A stretch of 64,000 bases of DNA. It comes from Muricea muricata (taxonomy: Eukaryota; Cnidaria; Anthozoa; Malacalcyonacea; Plexauridae). The position numbers and the translations under genes are program-made. The stretch is from positions 32,661,594 through 32,725,593 of the forward strand of contig OY979716.1 of NCBI GenBank assembly GCA_963855995.1, written 5' to 3'. The notes under the pieces are model-generated. The model was not told where the DNA came from. It saw only the letters and a program-made list of their open reading frames with translations, and did no database searches. Shown in pieces: positions 23,917 to 35,144 of this stretch (positions within the stretch are counted from its first letter, which is position 1; each line of letters begins with the position of its first letter).

Positions 23917-26528
23917 TCAAAATTTTCCAAAAAACCTTAACCTGCATTCGTTTTTTCCAACAAATTCTTTTGCAATTGTTTTGAGGCAAATGGAATCCGT
24001 TCTTGCTTTGTGCATATTGAGCATCAAAAGGTTATTGTACCACTTTTCGGTAATCGCGCTTCTTAAATATGTTTTGAGAGATCTTTGCACGGAAAACGAT
24101 CTTTCAGCAGATGCGGTTGTTAATGGAGCCAGCAAGTATATATGCATTAAACGAAGAACGTTAGGAAGTAAATGAGTCCCATTCTGCCCATAAGTTAAAA
24201 TTGACACCACAGTTTCCATCGAAGTCACACGTTTAATTTCAGGGAATGTTTGTTTGGTAACAGTTTCAAGTAATTTTAATTCCGACTGCAGAGAATCGAA
24301 GTTCACATCCTTCTCGTATGACTTCTGAAAGTTCTCGCTCAATTCGAAACTAAGACCATTAGCAGCACTTATGACTGCACTTTCAAATTGCTGAAGTGGT
24401 GCATACGACTCTTCGCGAAAACGACGATTAAGTTCGACAAGGCAAGCGTCAATGGCCACGAAACACTGCACACGGTGCATATCTTAGGCAGAGTTAAATT
24501 GGTGTTCGGCAGCGGAACCATTATCTAGCCGTCGAGGCACTTTTTTATGACGTGGAAGAACCGGTTCTTCTAGTTCTATTATAGGCATGCAGGAGGCCAA
24601 ATCTCTTGTCTTGCGGAAAAAAGAAGAGTAGTCATCTCTTTGTCATTGCAAAGCATATCTTTCAGCGCTTTCACTCCATTCATTACTGTTTGCGCTAAGA
24701 TTCCCTTTGTTTGGATGGTGCATGCCAATTGTTCACAAACGCTGAAAACATTCATTGCAAAACGCAGGCCAAGAAATGTGGCAAACTGCGTCATCTTTTT
24801 GGCTATGCCTGCTGCCTTGTCGCGGCTGTCTCTCGTTGACCCGGTTTCTGAAATGTTCCTTAGGGTGTCATATATACCCTGATAATTGTCCAAGACCGCT
24901 TTTATCGCGCAAAGAAGATGGAGATTTTCTGCCCCAACACAGTTTTCGTTGCTGGCCAGACATTCTTTGGCAATACTCTCATACACAGACATACGGACTG
25001 GGGACTGCCTGATGAAAACGGCCAACTCCTGCACAAGACTAAAGACATCACCGATGAGCTTGCTCTCGTTGGCGCAGGCTTTCAAAACCAAATCCAGGCG
25101 GTGGTTTGCACAGTGGATTCTATAAGCTACGGGGTTTTACGCCTGCAATCTTACTCCAACACCACTTAAATGGCCGCTCATCGTTGATGCCCCATCGTAA
25201 GCTTGCCATCTGCAATCATCAAGCATCAGGTTACATCTTAACAGTATATCTTTGAGAGATGCTGCTATCGTTTCGGCGTCCGGTTTTTTGATCAAATACA
25301 TCCCAATGAAATCTTCATTTATCTCCAAATCTGGAAGAGAAACCCATCGGAGAATGCACGTCAGTTGTTCTTTATTACTTATATCACGAGATTCATCAGC
25401 GAGAAGAGAAAATAGTCCAGAATTATCTTTTATGTCCTTCAAAATACCACGCAAAAGGGTATTGCCCATCATTTCAATTAGTTCATTGATTATCGGCGGG
25501 CTAAGGTACTGTCCATTTCTGACCCAGTCATTCAATTCTGGAACATCTTCTGACCTTGTCTTTAGCAGTTGAATTAGGTTGCTATTCAAAGATTCATGCC
25601 CACGGAGCGGAAGGCCCTGCCGTGCTAAGTATTTCAGACTGCTAAGCTGCTTAAGGAAAAGTCGTCGATGAAGATCTTGTTCACTACGGTACTGGTTGTC
25701 AAGTTGAGCGCCAGTATCATTCTTCTCATGAACAATGTGTGCAAGTTTTTCAACAGCTTCTTTATGGCAATGAGAATTTTGATGTTTTTCCAGCTTTTCA
25801 TGGCACTTTTTCCAGTTGCAAAACTCTCCTGAAGAAAATGCTTTCTCGGTATGATAACTAAAAGTGATTAAGTTTCTTTCCATGGCTTTCTTGCAGTGAA
25901 AACAAGCTATAGTACCACGTGTCAGGCAGTAGGTCATCCAAGAAAACTTTGAAAAGACAGAAAATGGGCAGTGCCTAAATTGGCCATCAGTGCGTAGCTG
26001 CTTTATGGATGTTTTCTTCAATTCATCTGAGGTGGGATGGCAGGGAAAACCTTGTGTACAACATGCGAAGTCACAGTTTGCAGGTGAAATCTTATTTTCC
26101 TGGACATATGTGCTTGGTAGCAGATCATCTAACTCAGTTGTATTTGAAGACGTTGGACTTACTTCAAAATCATGCATTTGAGATGAAGAAGTAGCAGGCA
26201 TTTCACGCATTTGATCAACTGGGAAAATTTGATTCTGTTGCTCTCTACCAGAATTTAGGCCAGGGGTTTGCAATCTTGATGAAACATCGAAGTGATCTGA
26301 GCTAGCTTCATTGCGAGGTTGACCGGAAACGTTGATACCTTCATCCGTAAGGGAGCATGGCAATATTTCCTGTCCCAAATTGTCGAGTGGAGATGTGTCA
26401 TCAATGTTGGATGAATTATGTGACGCACTTGTAGTAGTAAAACCAAAGCTACTGAGTTTTTGAGTGCCAGAAGCTGCTTCATAGAGTAAATTTTCACGTA
26501 CTTTTTTACATCGTTCTTTCCGTGGCAT
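23917..26528 (-). pseudogene. hAT transposase, TTF/MYM-type zinc finger, decayed
   Basis: Reads from MPRKERCKKVRENLLYEA (start 26528). A TTF-type finger follows (TRGTIACFHCKKAMERN, GEFCNWKKCHEKL, NSHCHKEAVEK). The catalytic core has LLADESRDISNKEQLTC and WQAYDGASTMSGHLSGVG, then IHCANHRLDLVLKACA. The C-terminal hAT dimerisation segment (LLAPLTTASAERSFSVQRSL) ends at 23917. An in-frame TAA lies at 25137, a frameshift near 24610 (just past CSARQ/RKTRDLAS), and a TAA near 24480. These make the copy inactive, although the three open blocks still cover nearly the whole family. This type resembles zinc finger MYM-type protein 1-like genes that descend from hAT. Single exon. Confidence 0.88.
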
Positions 26529-26622
26529 GTCAGTCTTTGGTTAATGTCAAACGCTGTCTGAAATCTTTTAAAAATGTGCACAGTAAATAGAAAAATATAA
26601 ATTAGTCTTTAAAAAAGTGCAC

Positions 26623-26784
26623 CAGTAGCGTAGAAAGATCGATAATTGGGGGGGGCACATATTCATATATTCAAATTCACATACCTTAAAAACAGTCGAT
26701 TTCAAAAGAAATTAATAATGCAGAACACGAATATATGAATATGTGCCCCCCCCCCCCCCAATTATCGATCTTCCTACACCACTG
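26623..26784. mobile_element. hAT MITE (162 bp), TSD AAGTGCAC
   Basis: The sequence is almost entirely two arms. CAGTAGCGTAGAAAGATCGA is mirrored by TCGATCTTCCTACACCACTG, and CACATATTCATATATTC by GAATATATGAATATGTG. Perfect 8-bp duplications lie at 26615-26622 and 26785-26792. It is nested in the hAT element and shares the CAGTRGCGTAG end with the MITE at 40802. Confidence 0.93.
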
Positions 26785-28167
26785 AAGTGCACTACAAGGA
26801 ATCGTTCACAAATCAAAACTTAGAATCATACTATAAGCGATTTAGTTAAACGTGGAATGTGTAAAGAATGCTTACCTGTGCAAAATATGCTCAATATTTC
26901 TCAATACTATATCTTTTGCAATACCGTAAATTTTAAAATTTAAATTAGGTTATTATATATGGCTCAGTGTTAGGAAAAAGCATAACAAGATGACAATACT
27001 TCATGTAAGAAGATTATATGTAATTAAGAAATCGTATTGTTGGTATTTGGGGAGCATAGTGTGAGCAATAACTTTACGACGAGTTAAATTTGTTTCGAGG
27101 GCATAGAACTGTTAATTTTATGGCAGGGCGCTTTTTCCCAAATTACAGCTCATTCGAAGAACGTTTCCTCAATTAAAAAGGGCACTTTACCTCTGAGTAA
27201 AGGGCACTTTACCTCTGAGTAAAGGGCACCATTCGTGTGATTTTAAAACTTGGGGGGGGGCCTTGGCCCCCTTGGCCCCCCCGGTTCCTACGCCCCTGGC
27301 TGCATTTAGAAAAGAGGAGACATACTTGAAACATGTCATACATATTCCCCATTTATTCTTAGCGTCTTTTTCAGCTTCAGAGACAACTTGAGTTTTCATG
27401 ATTTTGGCTGGTTTCAACCACCATGCCTCATCGAGTAATTTTGAAGATGTGTTGGTGACTACCAGTAAATTTGGATACCATGTAGCTGAAGATGAATTTA
27501 TTGAATTAAATATATATACATATTTTTCAAAATGTATTCTTTAATTTTATTAATACAGTGATAGGCAACTTAGCTATTTGTCCATGTTATATAACCAATA
27601 TAATAATAAAGTTTTACCTGTGGCAGCTTTGCGTTTGATGGCACTGCTTTTGAACACTAAAGAAAGCATAATGGGAGATTTACTGAATCAACATGTTCAA
27701 CAGTATATGTATGCAATATCGATTATTCTATAGCCCATAGGGGAAAAATTGATCTTTTCTGGAACAATCCATTTACCTCCTTCACCTGCACATCCTAAAC
27801 ATAGGACTTTTGAGCCAAAACCCTCAAGCTCTTCTAAGTTTTCTTGATCCTCAATAACTGATGCACATGTGCTTATTGTGTGGCAGGACATTTGACATTT
27901 TCTGCATTTATGTGCTCCACTTGTTTCACCACTACAAGTTACACATTTCAAATCTACAATAGATGGACAATTACTTGAATGGAGAACTAAGGTATCTAGT
28001 AACTCCTCATACAGTTTAAATACAGTTTAATAAGGCACAGCATACATGCTTTTGAAGTGATACAGTGAAAGTTTTACATTGCGAACAATTTTCATTGGAT
28101 AATTCCAAATACCAATCACCAATTGACACATATTACACTTTTGCTGTTATGTGAGCCGACCGTAAAC

Positions 28168-28392
28168 CCAATCTTGAGGCTTAGGCCACAGAGTATGTAC
28201 ACAGAGGTTGTACTTCTCATTACTTGTATGTAACTACAGCTTAGCCAGTATGATGAAGAGAGGACTTCACCCCCCTTAAACAAATCAAATTTACTATAAA
28301 AATGGACAAGACCGCAAGAGGAGAAGACCTCATTTTAGCATGTTGGCTAAGCTGTGAGAAGTTGAACCTCTGCATTGTCTGGGCCTTAAGCT
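28168..28392. repeat. Imperfect inverted repeat, probable MITE
   Basis: The arm CTTAGGCCACAGA...GAGGTTGTACTTCTCA followed by CAGCTTAGCCAG is mirrored, inverted, by CTGGCTAAGCTGTGAGAAG-type sequence ending GTCTGGGCCTTAAG. The left arm has about 15 extra bases. Both arms end close to GGCTTA/TTAAGC. No clear duplication. Confidence 0.55.
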
Positions 28393-29564
28393 TAACTTAT
28401 TGTGTTGTCTACTAGTCATAATCATTCAGCAGTAGACCACATTATTTATTGTCTAATTAAAGAGTATGAGATATTCAATTACCTATGATTCTCTCCCCAT
28501 TTTCCACCACTTAGCACAAATCGTAGACTCTCCATTTTTCCAATTTTCATGCAAATATCTAAACTTGAGGCGTGGCGATTGCTGTGAACCTCTGTTGAAT
28601 TGAATGCTTCAAATCTACAAATGAAATTACCAAATATACACTGTAACATCTGAGCACAGGCTATTATATATACATGTGTGAATTCTATGTGACTGCTAGC
28701 CACCTTAAAAATTGACTCACCTTTCTGTACAGAATCCATTGGCTGGTCAAAGATTCTCAATGTCGTCCACAAGGTGAAGAAGTGGATTTTTTGCTTCTTT
28801 AGGAGTTCAGGAAATGTGTTTTTAATAGTGCCGAGGAATGTCCTTAACATCTTTGCAGCATCTTTGCTTCTTTTATCGAATCCACTACTTGCGTATGCAA
28901 AGGAGAATATCTAAAAGAACTTCTACAGTGAATATTTGTTTGTATATCACAGGTAACTTCTATATTCTATTCTGTAATTTTCTTCTGAATAACCGGTGCC
29001 ATGGTGATTAAACTCATGATTTGCTCTGTGAAAAAAGTAATTATTAAAGGAAAGTACCATCAATTTATGTTTATTCATTTAGACACTACGGTGGTCATAC
29101 AGCATTATAAATATATATTTCTTTTATTTTACGTGCGGTGTCTTAAGCCCATGTTGCACACAAAATGATTTATAATGATGACAATCAATTCGCTTATGTC
29201 GTACGTACCTCACTTAGCAGTTCCCAGACGATAAGTTGTTCGTCGGGAATGATGTCTTGAAGAACAAATACTGCAACTTGCATCCACAACTTAAAATCGC
29301 GTCCAACATATGAGCCATAATCCCTGGTGATGTTTCCTCTCAGCTTTGCAGGAAATGCACTCATGTCAAGAGATGCAACCTTTGCATGAACCTGGTCTTT
29401 CCGTTGTTGGTTCAAATACTCTCAAAAGCATATATACAACTTGGTAGGTTTATAAAACCAAATGCAAGTAAGACTGTAAGTCCATCAATACATTAATCTT
29501 TACAGATATAATCTAGTTACTCTAATTAATCGAAACAATTTAGTATATACATATAAAATGTCGT

Positions 29565-30630
29565 CTAGGACCAACTGAAATTGGAACTGCGGAATTCGCC
29601 TTATGGCATGAAAATAGAAGAACTCATGCCATTAGCCGAACAGTATGAAAAAGGCAGATTTACCCACTGGCAATCTGAAGAAAGGAGAAGGGTAAAGAAA
29701 AAACATACTTTGTTATAAGAACCAGTGTTGCATTGTGTTGTATTATCTTATTTGTATTGTGTTTTGTTGTGTTGCATGGTATTGTGTTTGTATTTGTGTT
29801 GCATGGTATTGTACTTGTGTTGTGTTGTGCCGCATGGCATTGTACTTGTGCTGTTTTGTATGGTATCATATGATACTGTATTGTATTGATAGAATACTGA
29901 AGTTTTCTTCAATCACAAAAACATATTTTCCTTACATGCAAATAAAATTGCTCCTCTTCCTCACTCTAACTTCAGTCGCAACATTCTTATGTTTATGTTA
30001 CATGCAATGTCATACAATGGGTTGGTTGTAGACTATACAAGAACTTGTTTACAATGCACTGATGTCTGGTGTACACAAGCCCTTATAAACACCCAATGCC
30101 CAATCTTTTAAACCAGCCTGAATGCCATTCATAGCACATGATTATAGGAGTGGTATAGTATAAAACCTAGTAATTCAAATGGACATTATAATTGCTAATA
30201 GTAGAAAGCAACGATGCTAGCCAATGGTAACAAATAACAATAGAATGAAATACTAGCATCTGGTGTCATTGTTTCTTGAAACCCATGTTAATTTACAAAG
30301 AATACTAGTGTCATAGCTAGTTTTTAATAGAATAATTTGGCAGGTGCTTCAGGTTACTATCTGGTAAACAAAAATTCATTTTTTCATTCAATATTTGCAA
30401 TTGCCTGTTACTATCATGCTCAAAATTCCATTCCTGGTATTGAAAAGGCATAAAAATATAAAGTTTAGTTACATTTATATTCTGCCTCTGTCTAGCTTTT
30501 TGGCATCGGCAGCAGTTCCAACATACAAGACGCCAGTTTGCACGAGGTGGCCGCCAAGATATGTAGACTCTTGGAAGTCAAGTTCAACAAAGTGTTGGAG
30601 ACAGCTGTTCTTCGCAACACAGCACTCGTG
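29565..30630 (+). CDS. Two plus-strand exons of an unidentified gene
   Basis: Exon 29577-29690 reads DQLKLELRNSPYGMKIEELM then PLAEQYEKGRFTHWQSEERR, between a CTAG acceptor and a GTAAAG donor. Exon 30496-30630 reads FGIGSSSNIQDASLHEVAAK then ICRLLEVKFNKVLETAVLRN, after a pyrimidine-rich acceptor (CTGCCTCTGTCTAG) and before GTAAAT. Amino-acid composition and splice context favour this strand over the minus-strand frames. The exons fall inside an intron of the Plavaka-like gene on the opposite strand. I do not recognise the product. Confidence 0.35.
29725..29890. repeat. Degenerate TGTTGTATTG-type simple repeat
   Basis: A run of TTGTGTTG, GCATGGTATTGT and TTGTGCTG words is repeated irregularly. 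It generates open frames on both strands (CCVAWYC-like and CNTNTN-like) that are not genes. Confidence 0.7.
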
Positions 30631-30989
30631 GTAAATTTCTCAAACACATAAATATCCGCGTATACATGATCTATCGATCTACAACGAACAATTCTAAAAT
30701 AAAATAGAACAACAGTCATACACTTAATGAATTTGTATACATTCAGATATGTACTTTGATCACATACATGTTTTTGATGGCTTTTTATACCTAGTATTTC
30801 TACGTCTGTACCCTCACATCTAGAAATTTCATACCTCGATTTTTTTTGTCGAACACCAACCACTGAGTTCTTTCAAGGATCAGTTGAAATTTTGAAGCAT
30901 TGTCTTGACTCTTGAGTACTACAGCGTCCATTAAAGTTGGAAATCCGTCCTCCCAATGAACGTTTAACCACCGCACAACTTTTCACTTC

Positions 30990-32270
30990 TACAAACAATC
31001 AATGGCAGCAGTGAGCAAAGCCAGTGGTACACATACAAATGTTTTTTTTCTCGAAACATTCTTTACCCGTCTCACAAACACAAACTGACAAAGCAAATGG
31101 TAAACGAACTGCTGACGAAGGCACGAACACGAAACAATGTGACAAAAAGATGTGACCGGCAATTAATTAATATTCTGGTAGCTGCCACTGCAGTGATCTC
31201 TATATAAATAACGGAACAATAAGTCCAGGTCCAAACATGGTCTGGGACACAGCCTACCAAGATAGGTGCAACAACTATTTATGAACCTCATTAGTAGTTT
31301 TAAAGACAATAGACCCAATTAACACCAATTAAAGTTTTCATTCATTCATTAGTTTGTTCCTACGTTCGTTTTAGTATCATTTCACCAAACTATTAATCAT
31401 CATAATAAACCTTAACATTACTTCTTACACAGATGCAAGTTGTGGACTTCACTGGCTTGATGCAAGTTTGCCTCAAAGTTGTTGGCTTTGTCAAGTTGCA
31501 TCAAATCTATGAAAATCAGACTTGATAGAACTTGGTATTTGCAAACTTGCTGCAATTTGTTGGAACAACTTGCAACAAGTAATGAGTCAGGTGATGAGTC
31601 CCTGATATCAGCCAAGTTATCATTCCAGCCTAATACAGAGTTCACAGGCAGAACAAAAAACAGATTTATAGCAATGTAATTTATATAAGTACATTTACCA
31701 TTTATAGCGAAAATATACTACTGAAGCAACTTGCAATGCAATCCTACTTATGGGAGATGTAAAATTAGCAAATACAAGAAAAATTGCTCGTGTGACAGGG
31801 CCTAAAGTCCATACTGCAGAGTATGCCAGTTTTCGACAAGATCTTGGGTGCGGAGAAGGCACAAATCTTAGGTGCAGGTGGGTCAAACAGTTGCCAAGTG
31901 CAGATCATGAGTGAGTTAAGGGGCAAAAGTAACAAAATATGTTTTAAAAACAATAAAAATTAGAGCTTTGAGGGCAGATTAAATCAGGGAAAAAGAAAGT
32001 AGGTGCGCTAATTTTTCCCCCAAAAAAATCTCAGGGGCACTGTTGACAAACTCTGCAGTCTGGCCTAAAGTTAAATCATACAGCTCTGAAACCATCTGAA
32101 TGCAAAGGTTTCAGGTTTCTTCATGCACTATGTATTATTATACTGTTTAACTAACAACAAATGGCGGGGCAAGATTTGTTGTCTGTTTTTTTATCTATTT
32201 ACTAAATAATTTTATATAACAGAAAGTTTATATATTTTGAATAAAAATTACCTTTCTTCATCTGTTGTTT
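30990..32270. other. Stretch without recognised gene
   Basis: Only a loose cluster of ACTTGCAA/TTGCAAGT words at 31430-31600 stands out. The open frames there have no splice or family support. Confidence 0.4.
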
Positions 32271-32276
32271 TCTATA

Positions 32277-32464
32277 GGGACGATGCGGGATTCGCTCTTG
32301 CCACTTTCCACGACGTTGCAAACAGATTTCAGAATACAAATTTGCAATCTCATTGGCGGTCAGGAAGCAGTCAAACTTGTACAGCCAATAAGATTGCAAA
32401 TTCGTATTCTGAAATCTGTTTGCAACGTCGTGAAAAGCGGCAAGAGCGAATCCCGCATCGTCCC
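32277..32464. mobile_element. Snap-back MITE (188 bp)
   Basis: Two arms of about 82 bp are nearly perfect reverse complements (GGGACGATGCGGGATTCGCT at the left, AGCGAATCCCGCATCGTCCC at the right) around a 25-30 bp centre. The transcript would fold into one long hairpin. No target duplication is obvious (TATA at the left, ATGC at the right). Confidence 0.85.
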
Positions 32465-32839
32465 ATGCAAAAATTTAACAAATATGCAGATGTTTTTCAT
32501 ATTTTTGTTCATTTTACAAACTTGTTTCACAAGTTAAAATACATTGAGTATATAAAAAAATATTGTAGATTTTTTGATATCGCAAAGTATTTTTCGATTA
32601 TTTACCGGTCTATGTATCGTTAGTTTGTGCGAAGTTGCCTACCTTAGGATAATTATAATTATGCATACGTCACATCGATAAAAACAAAACAAAACACTGT
32701 GTTCCTGGGCTGCCTATGATTAGACATTAAAAATTCAGTTTGTACTCAGTCAGCGTAGCTAATTCAAGTATAATAATAGATGAAAACATGTTGTATCATT
32801 TCTATGCAAACAATTCCAAGGATCCGGCTACTATAAACG

Positions 32840-33900
32840 CATCAAGTCCGAACAATGTAGTTACAACAATATTGTCGAGGCATCAAAACGCCACTCATGC
32901 TTTCCTCTTGGATTGCAATTATGTGAATTACCTTCCTTAAACTGGGTTCACCGTATTGCCAGTATCCGTTAGCCCGACGCCTAATGCCTAACAATACTGT
33001 TCTGACAACATTTAACATCTTTGTTTTATCAGTATTGTTGAGCCTTGTTCCAACAACATGGAACAGCATTGTTTAACCATCAAGTCTGAACAATATTTTT
33101 ACAACAATATCGTCGAGGCATGATAAAACAACAATGCCTAACAATATTGTTCTGACAACATTTAACATCGTTGTTTTATCAGTATTGTTAGGGTTAGGGT
33201 TAGGGTTAGGGTTAAAACAGCATTGTTAAGCCTTGCTCCAACAGCATCGAACAGCATTGTGCATCCATCAAGTCCAAACAATATTGTTACAACAATATTG
33301 TTGAGGCACGATAAAACAACAATGCCTAACAATATTGTTCTGACAACATTTAACATCGTTGTTCTATCAGTATTGTTAAGCCCTTGTTCCAACAACCTGG
33401 AACAGCATTGTTCATCCATCAAGTCCGAACAAGATTGTTACAACAATATTGTTCAACAATGTTGTTTCAACAGTACTCTTCAACCATGATAACAACATTG
33501 TTCCGGTGTTGTTCAACCATCATGCGCCAACAACCTGTTCAATTTTTGGTCGTGTACACGCGCAAAAATCGACCAGGTTAATGCAATACTGTTCGCTGAA
33601 CAACGGTGTAACAATATTCTTATCAGGGATGAACAACACTTGTTAAAATGACAATATTGATGAGTATTTTTTCAGCAACATTGTTCGTAGTTGGTGAAAC
33701 GACAATAGTTGTTGCAGTATTGTGAGAACCATGGCCGACAGCACTTGATTAATCAAGCTTGTTAACTGCTGTCAGAACGATGTTGTTCAGCGCTGTTGAG
33801 TCATCAGGCATCAACAATACTGTCAGGCCAGGCCAGAACAATGTTGATGAAAGAACAAGTTGTTTCATGTTGTTGAAACAACCGTGAACAGTAGCCCACT
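32840..33900. repeat. Palindrome-rich tandem repeat with a short telomere-like tract
   Basis: Three copies of a unit of about 150-170 bp start near 32987, 33147 and 33327. Each has CCTAACAATATTGTTCTGAC, GCATTGTTCA and GTTACAACAATATTGTTGA. The middle copy contains four TTAGGG units at 33187-33212. Beyond 33480 the repeats degenerate into AACAATRTTGTT words. Many small frames here are artefacts. Confidence 0.8.
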
Positions 33901-35090
33901 TTTGTTTCGACTTAATAGTTTATTAACAGTCTTCCAGACTGAATTAGCGCCGATTTGACAAAGCTAATAGAATAGGGCTAATCCAAAGCCAAATTATATG
34001 CCAGTAACTTCGTACAACGATATTAAATATTCTGACATTAATCCACATTCTGATTGGAATTTTTCCCATTGTGAGTTTGTTTGCAGTTGGCATTCATTAA
34101 TCTCACAAATGTCTTGTATTAAATTTGCAACCCTGAACAAGTGAACAACCACATAAGTGCCATAGAAAGTAAACAAATTAAATGAAATAAATGAATGCAT
34201 AATATATAATGTTAATGATATATCAGTCATTTTTGTTGAAAAGGCAGTATTAAATATTATTTTAAAAGATTTAGGATTATTCTTTTTTCTACATCCAACA
34301 TCAGATTTTTATATCATTAAACAATGATCCCTGACCATGGATAAAGCAATTTATCTCAGTAGTTTACTTACAGAAATTTAACCTGTATTTCATAGAAGTA
34401 ATTTTCACATTTAAAGCTCCCATTTTCAGGCACCAGAAATGACCTGTTTACACAGCAAAAATGTATCAACTGGGTTCAATTAGTGTCATAGTGTCACATG
34501 TCAGTGAGATAACTAATTTAACTGCCCAATTTGTATGCCCAATTGGGGTGAAGCGAAAAACGAGAGAACATGAAGCAAGAAGTGAAAACATTCAAATACT
34601 ATATAGCACATATATTGTGTATCATGTGAAACTTGTAACTCAGCTAGTCTAAAATGTTGTAAAAAACAGACCGTTGAAAATGGCATTTCAGTGATAATTG
34701 AGAAAATTCTCAATCCTCACCCACCCTCAAATATTGGAACCTGGCCACACCCCTTGACCAAGCCAAGATGGTTACTAATCAGAGTAAAGTTATTGACTTC
34801 AAAAACACAGCAAGTACAAGCCATGGCTAACAACCAAAAAATCTTCGTATGGCAACATCCTATCTCAAATTTTTGAAGATAGCTCTTAATCATGAAGCAT
34901 TTGAACTTTTTAATGCAAAAGAATACACAATTTTTCATTTCAATTGCAAATTTATATTCAATTATTATTATAAAATTTAAAAACATTTACAAGTAATTTT
35001 TACATGTAATTTACAATTTATCAACAGAAACTGAAAAATAAAATATGATTTAAAGAAATTGAGGATGAATGTGACCAACAAATGTAAGTG
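33900..35090. other. Stretch without recognised gene
   Basis: AT-rich, without a convincing exon or repeat. It is the left flank of the large TATGGAA element; the last six bases (TAAAAG, 35091-35096) are its target duplication. Confidence 0.4.
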
Positions 35091-35144
35091 TAAAAGTATG
35101 GAATGCCATAGCTGTCTTAGGTGGTAACTTTTCGTTACGTTATA

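Larger units (their letters stand above)
23781..27298 (-). mobile_element. Full-length hAT element (3.5 kb), TSD GCTGCATT
   Basis: The element starts CAGGGGCGTAGGAA and ends TTCCTACGCCCCTG, flanked by a perfect 8-bp duplication GCTGCATT (23773-23780 and 27299-27306). It contains one transposase gene (minus) and, in its 5' flank, a second, shorter hAT MITE. The intact ends and duplication show that insertion postdates the host transposase gene. Runs of G beside both ends (GGTTGGGGGGG and GGCCCCC) are shared with related short elements in the window. Confidence 0.92.
20038..27953 (-). pseudogene. BED-finger, RNase H-fold (hAT-like) transposase gene with frameshifts
   Basis: Proposed exons: 27777-27953 (Cys-rich: CVTCSGETSGAHKCRKCQ), 27326-27485 (KWGICMTCFK), 22827-23580 (RDKSTIDRHINRRHKG), 22448-22619 (SYCGSLATGLLVIAEKTALY), 20356-22350 and 20038-20238 (TKLDWCLPSCPQSGRAVKE). 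CMTC plus HINRRH makes a BED-type C2-H2 finger split across exons. The core has HYYVTCDKSTPSRITNQAIM and WIGTVCDGAYQAAEF, aspartates of an RNase H-like fold, then VLWDPAHFLDLAFADVFEGK. At least two frameshifts break it: one near 22110-22190 and one in an eight-T run near 21750 (sequencing error not excluded); another lies in the last exon. A complete hAT element sits between the second and third exons. It lies inside the Plavaka-like gene on the same strand. Confidence 0.55.
18737..30978 (-). pseudogene. Plavaka/KDZ-like transposase gene, C-terminal portion, split by insertions
   Basis: Minus-strand exons in order are: 30835-30978 (HWEDGFPTLMDAVVLKSQD), 29209-29420 (AKLRGNITRDYGSYVGRDFK), 28722-28910 (LRTFLGTIKNTFPELLKKQK), 28483-28614 (FEAFNSTEVHSNRHASSLD), then after a long gap 19267-19428 (LGLDGDELCTIHKAVV), 18881-19009 and 18737-18820 (LVHGCNGGNCAFTEADV). 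The RFEAFN..SNRHASSLD and GNI..YGSYVGRDFK motifs and the late C-x(4)-C block are characteristic of the large Plavaka/KDZ-like family of fungi and animals. Most exon borders have GT/AG. The 9-kb gap is occupied by another transposase gene, so this copy is unlikely to work. The same family's N-terminal half occurs at 61486-64000. Family naming is from memory of motif order. Confidence 0.55.

Noticed and set aside
29660..30031. Repetitive CCVAWYC/CNTNTN frames
   Set aside because: Translation of a degenerate simple repeat on either strand.
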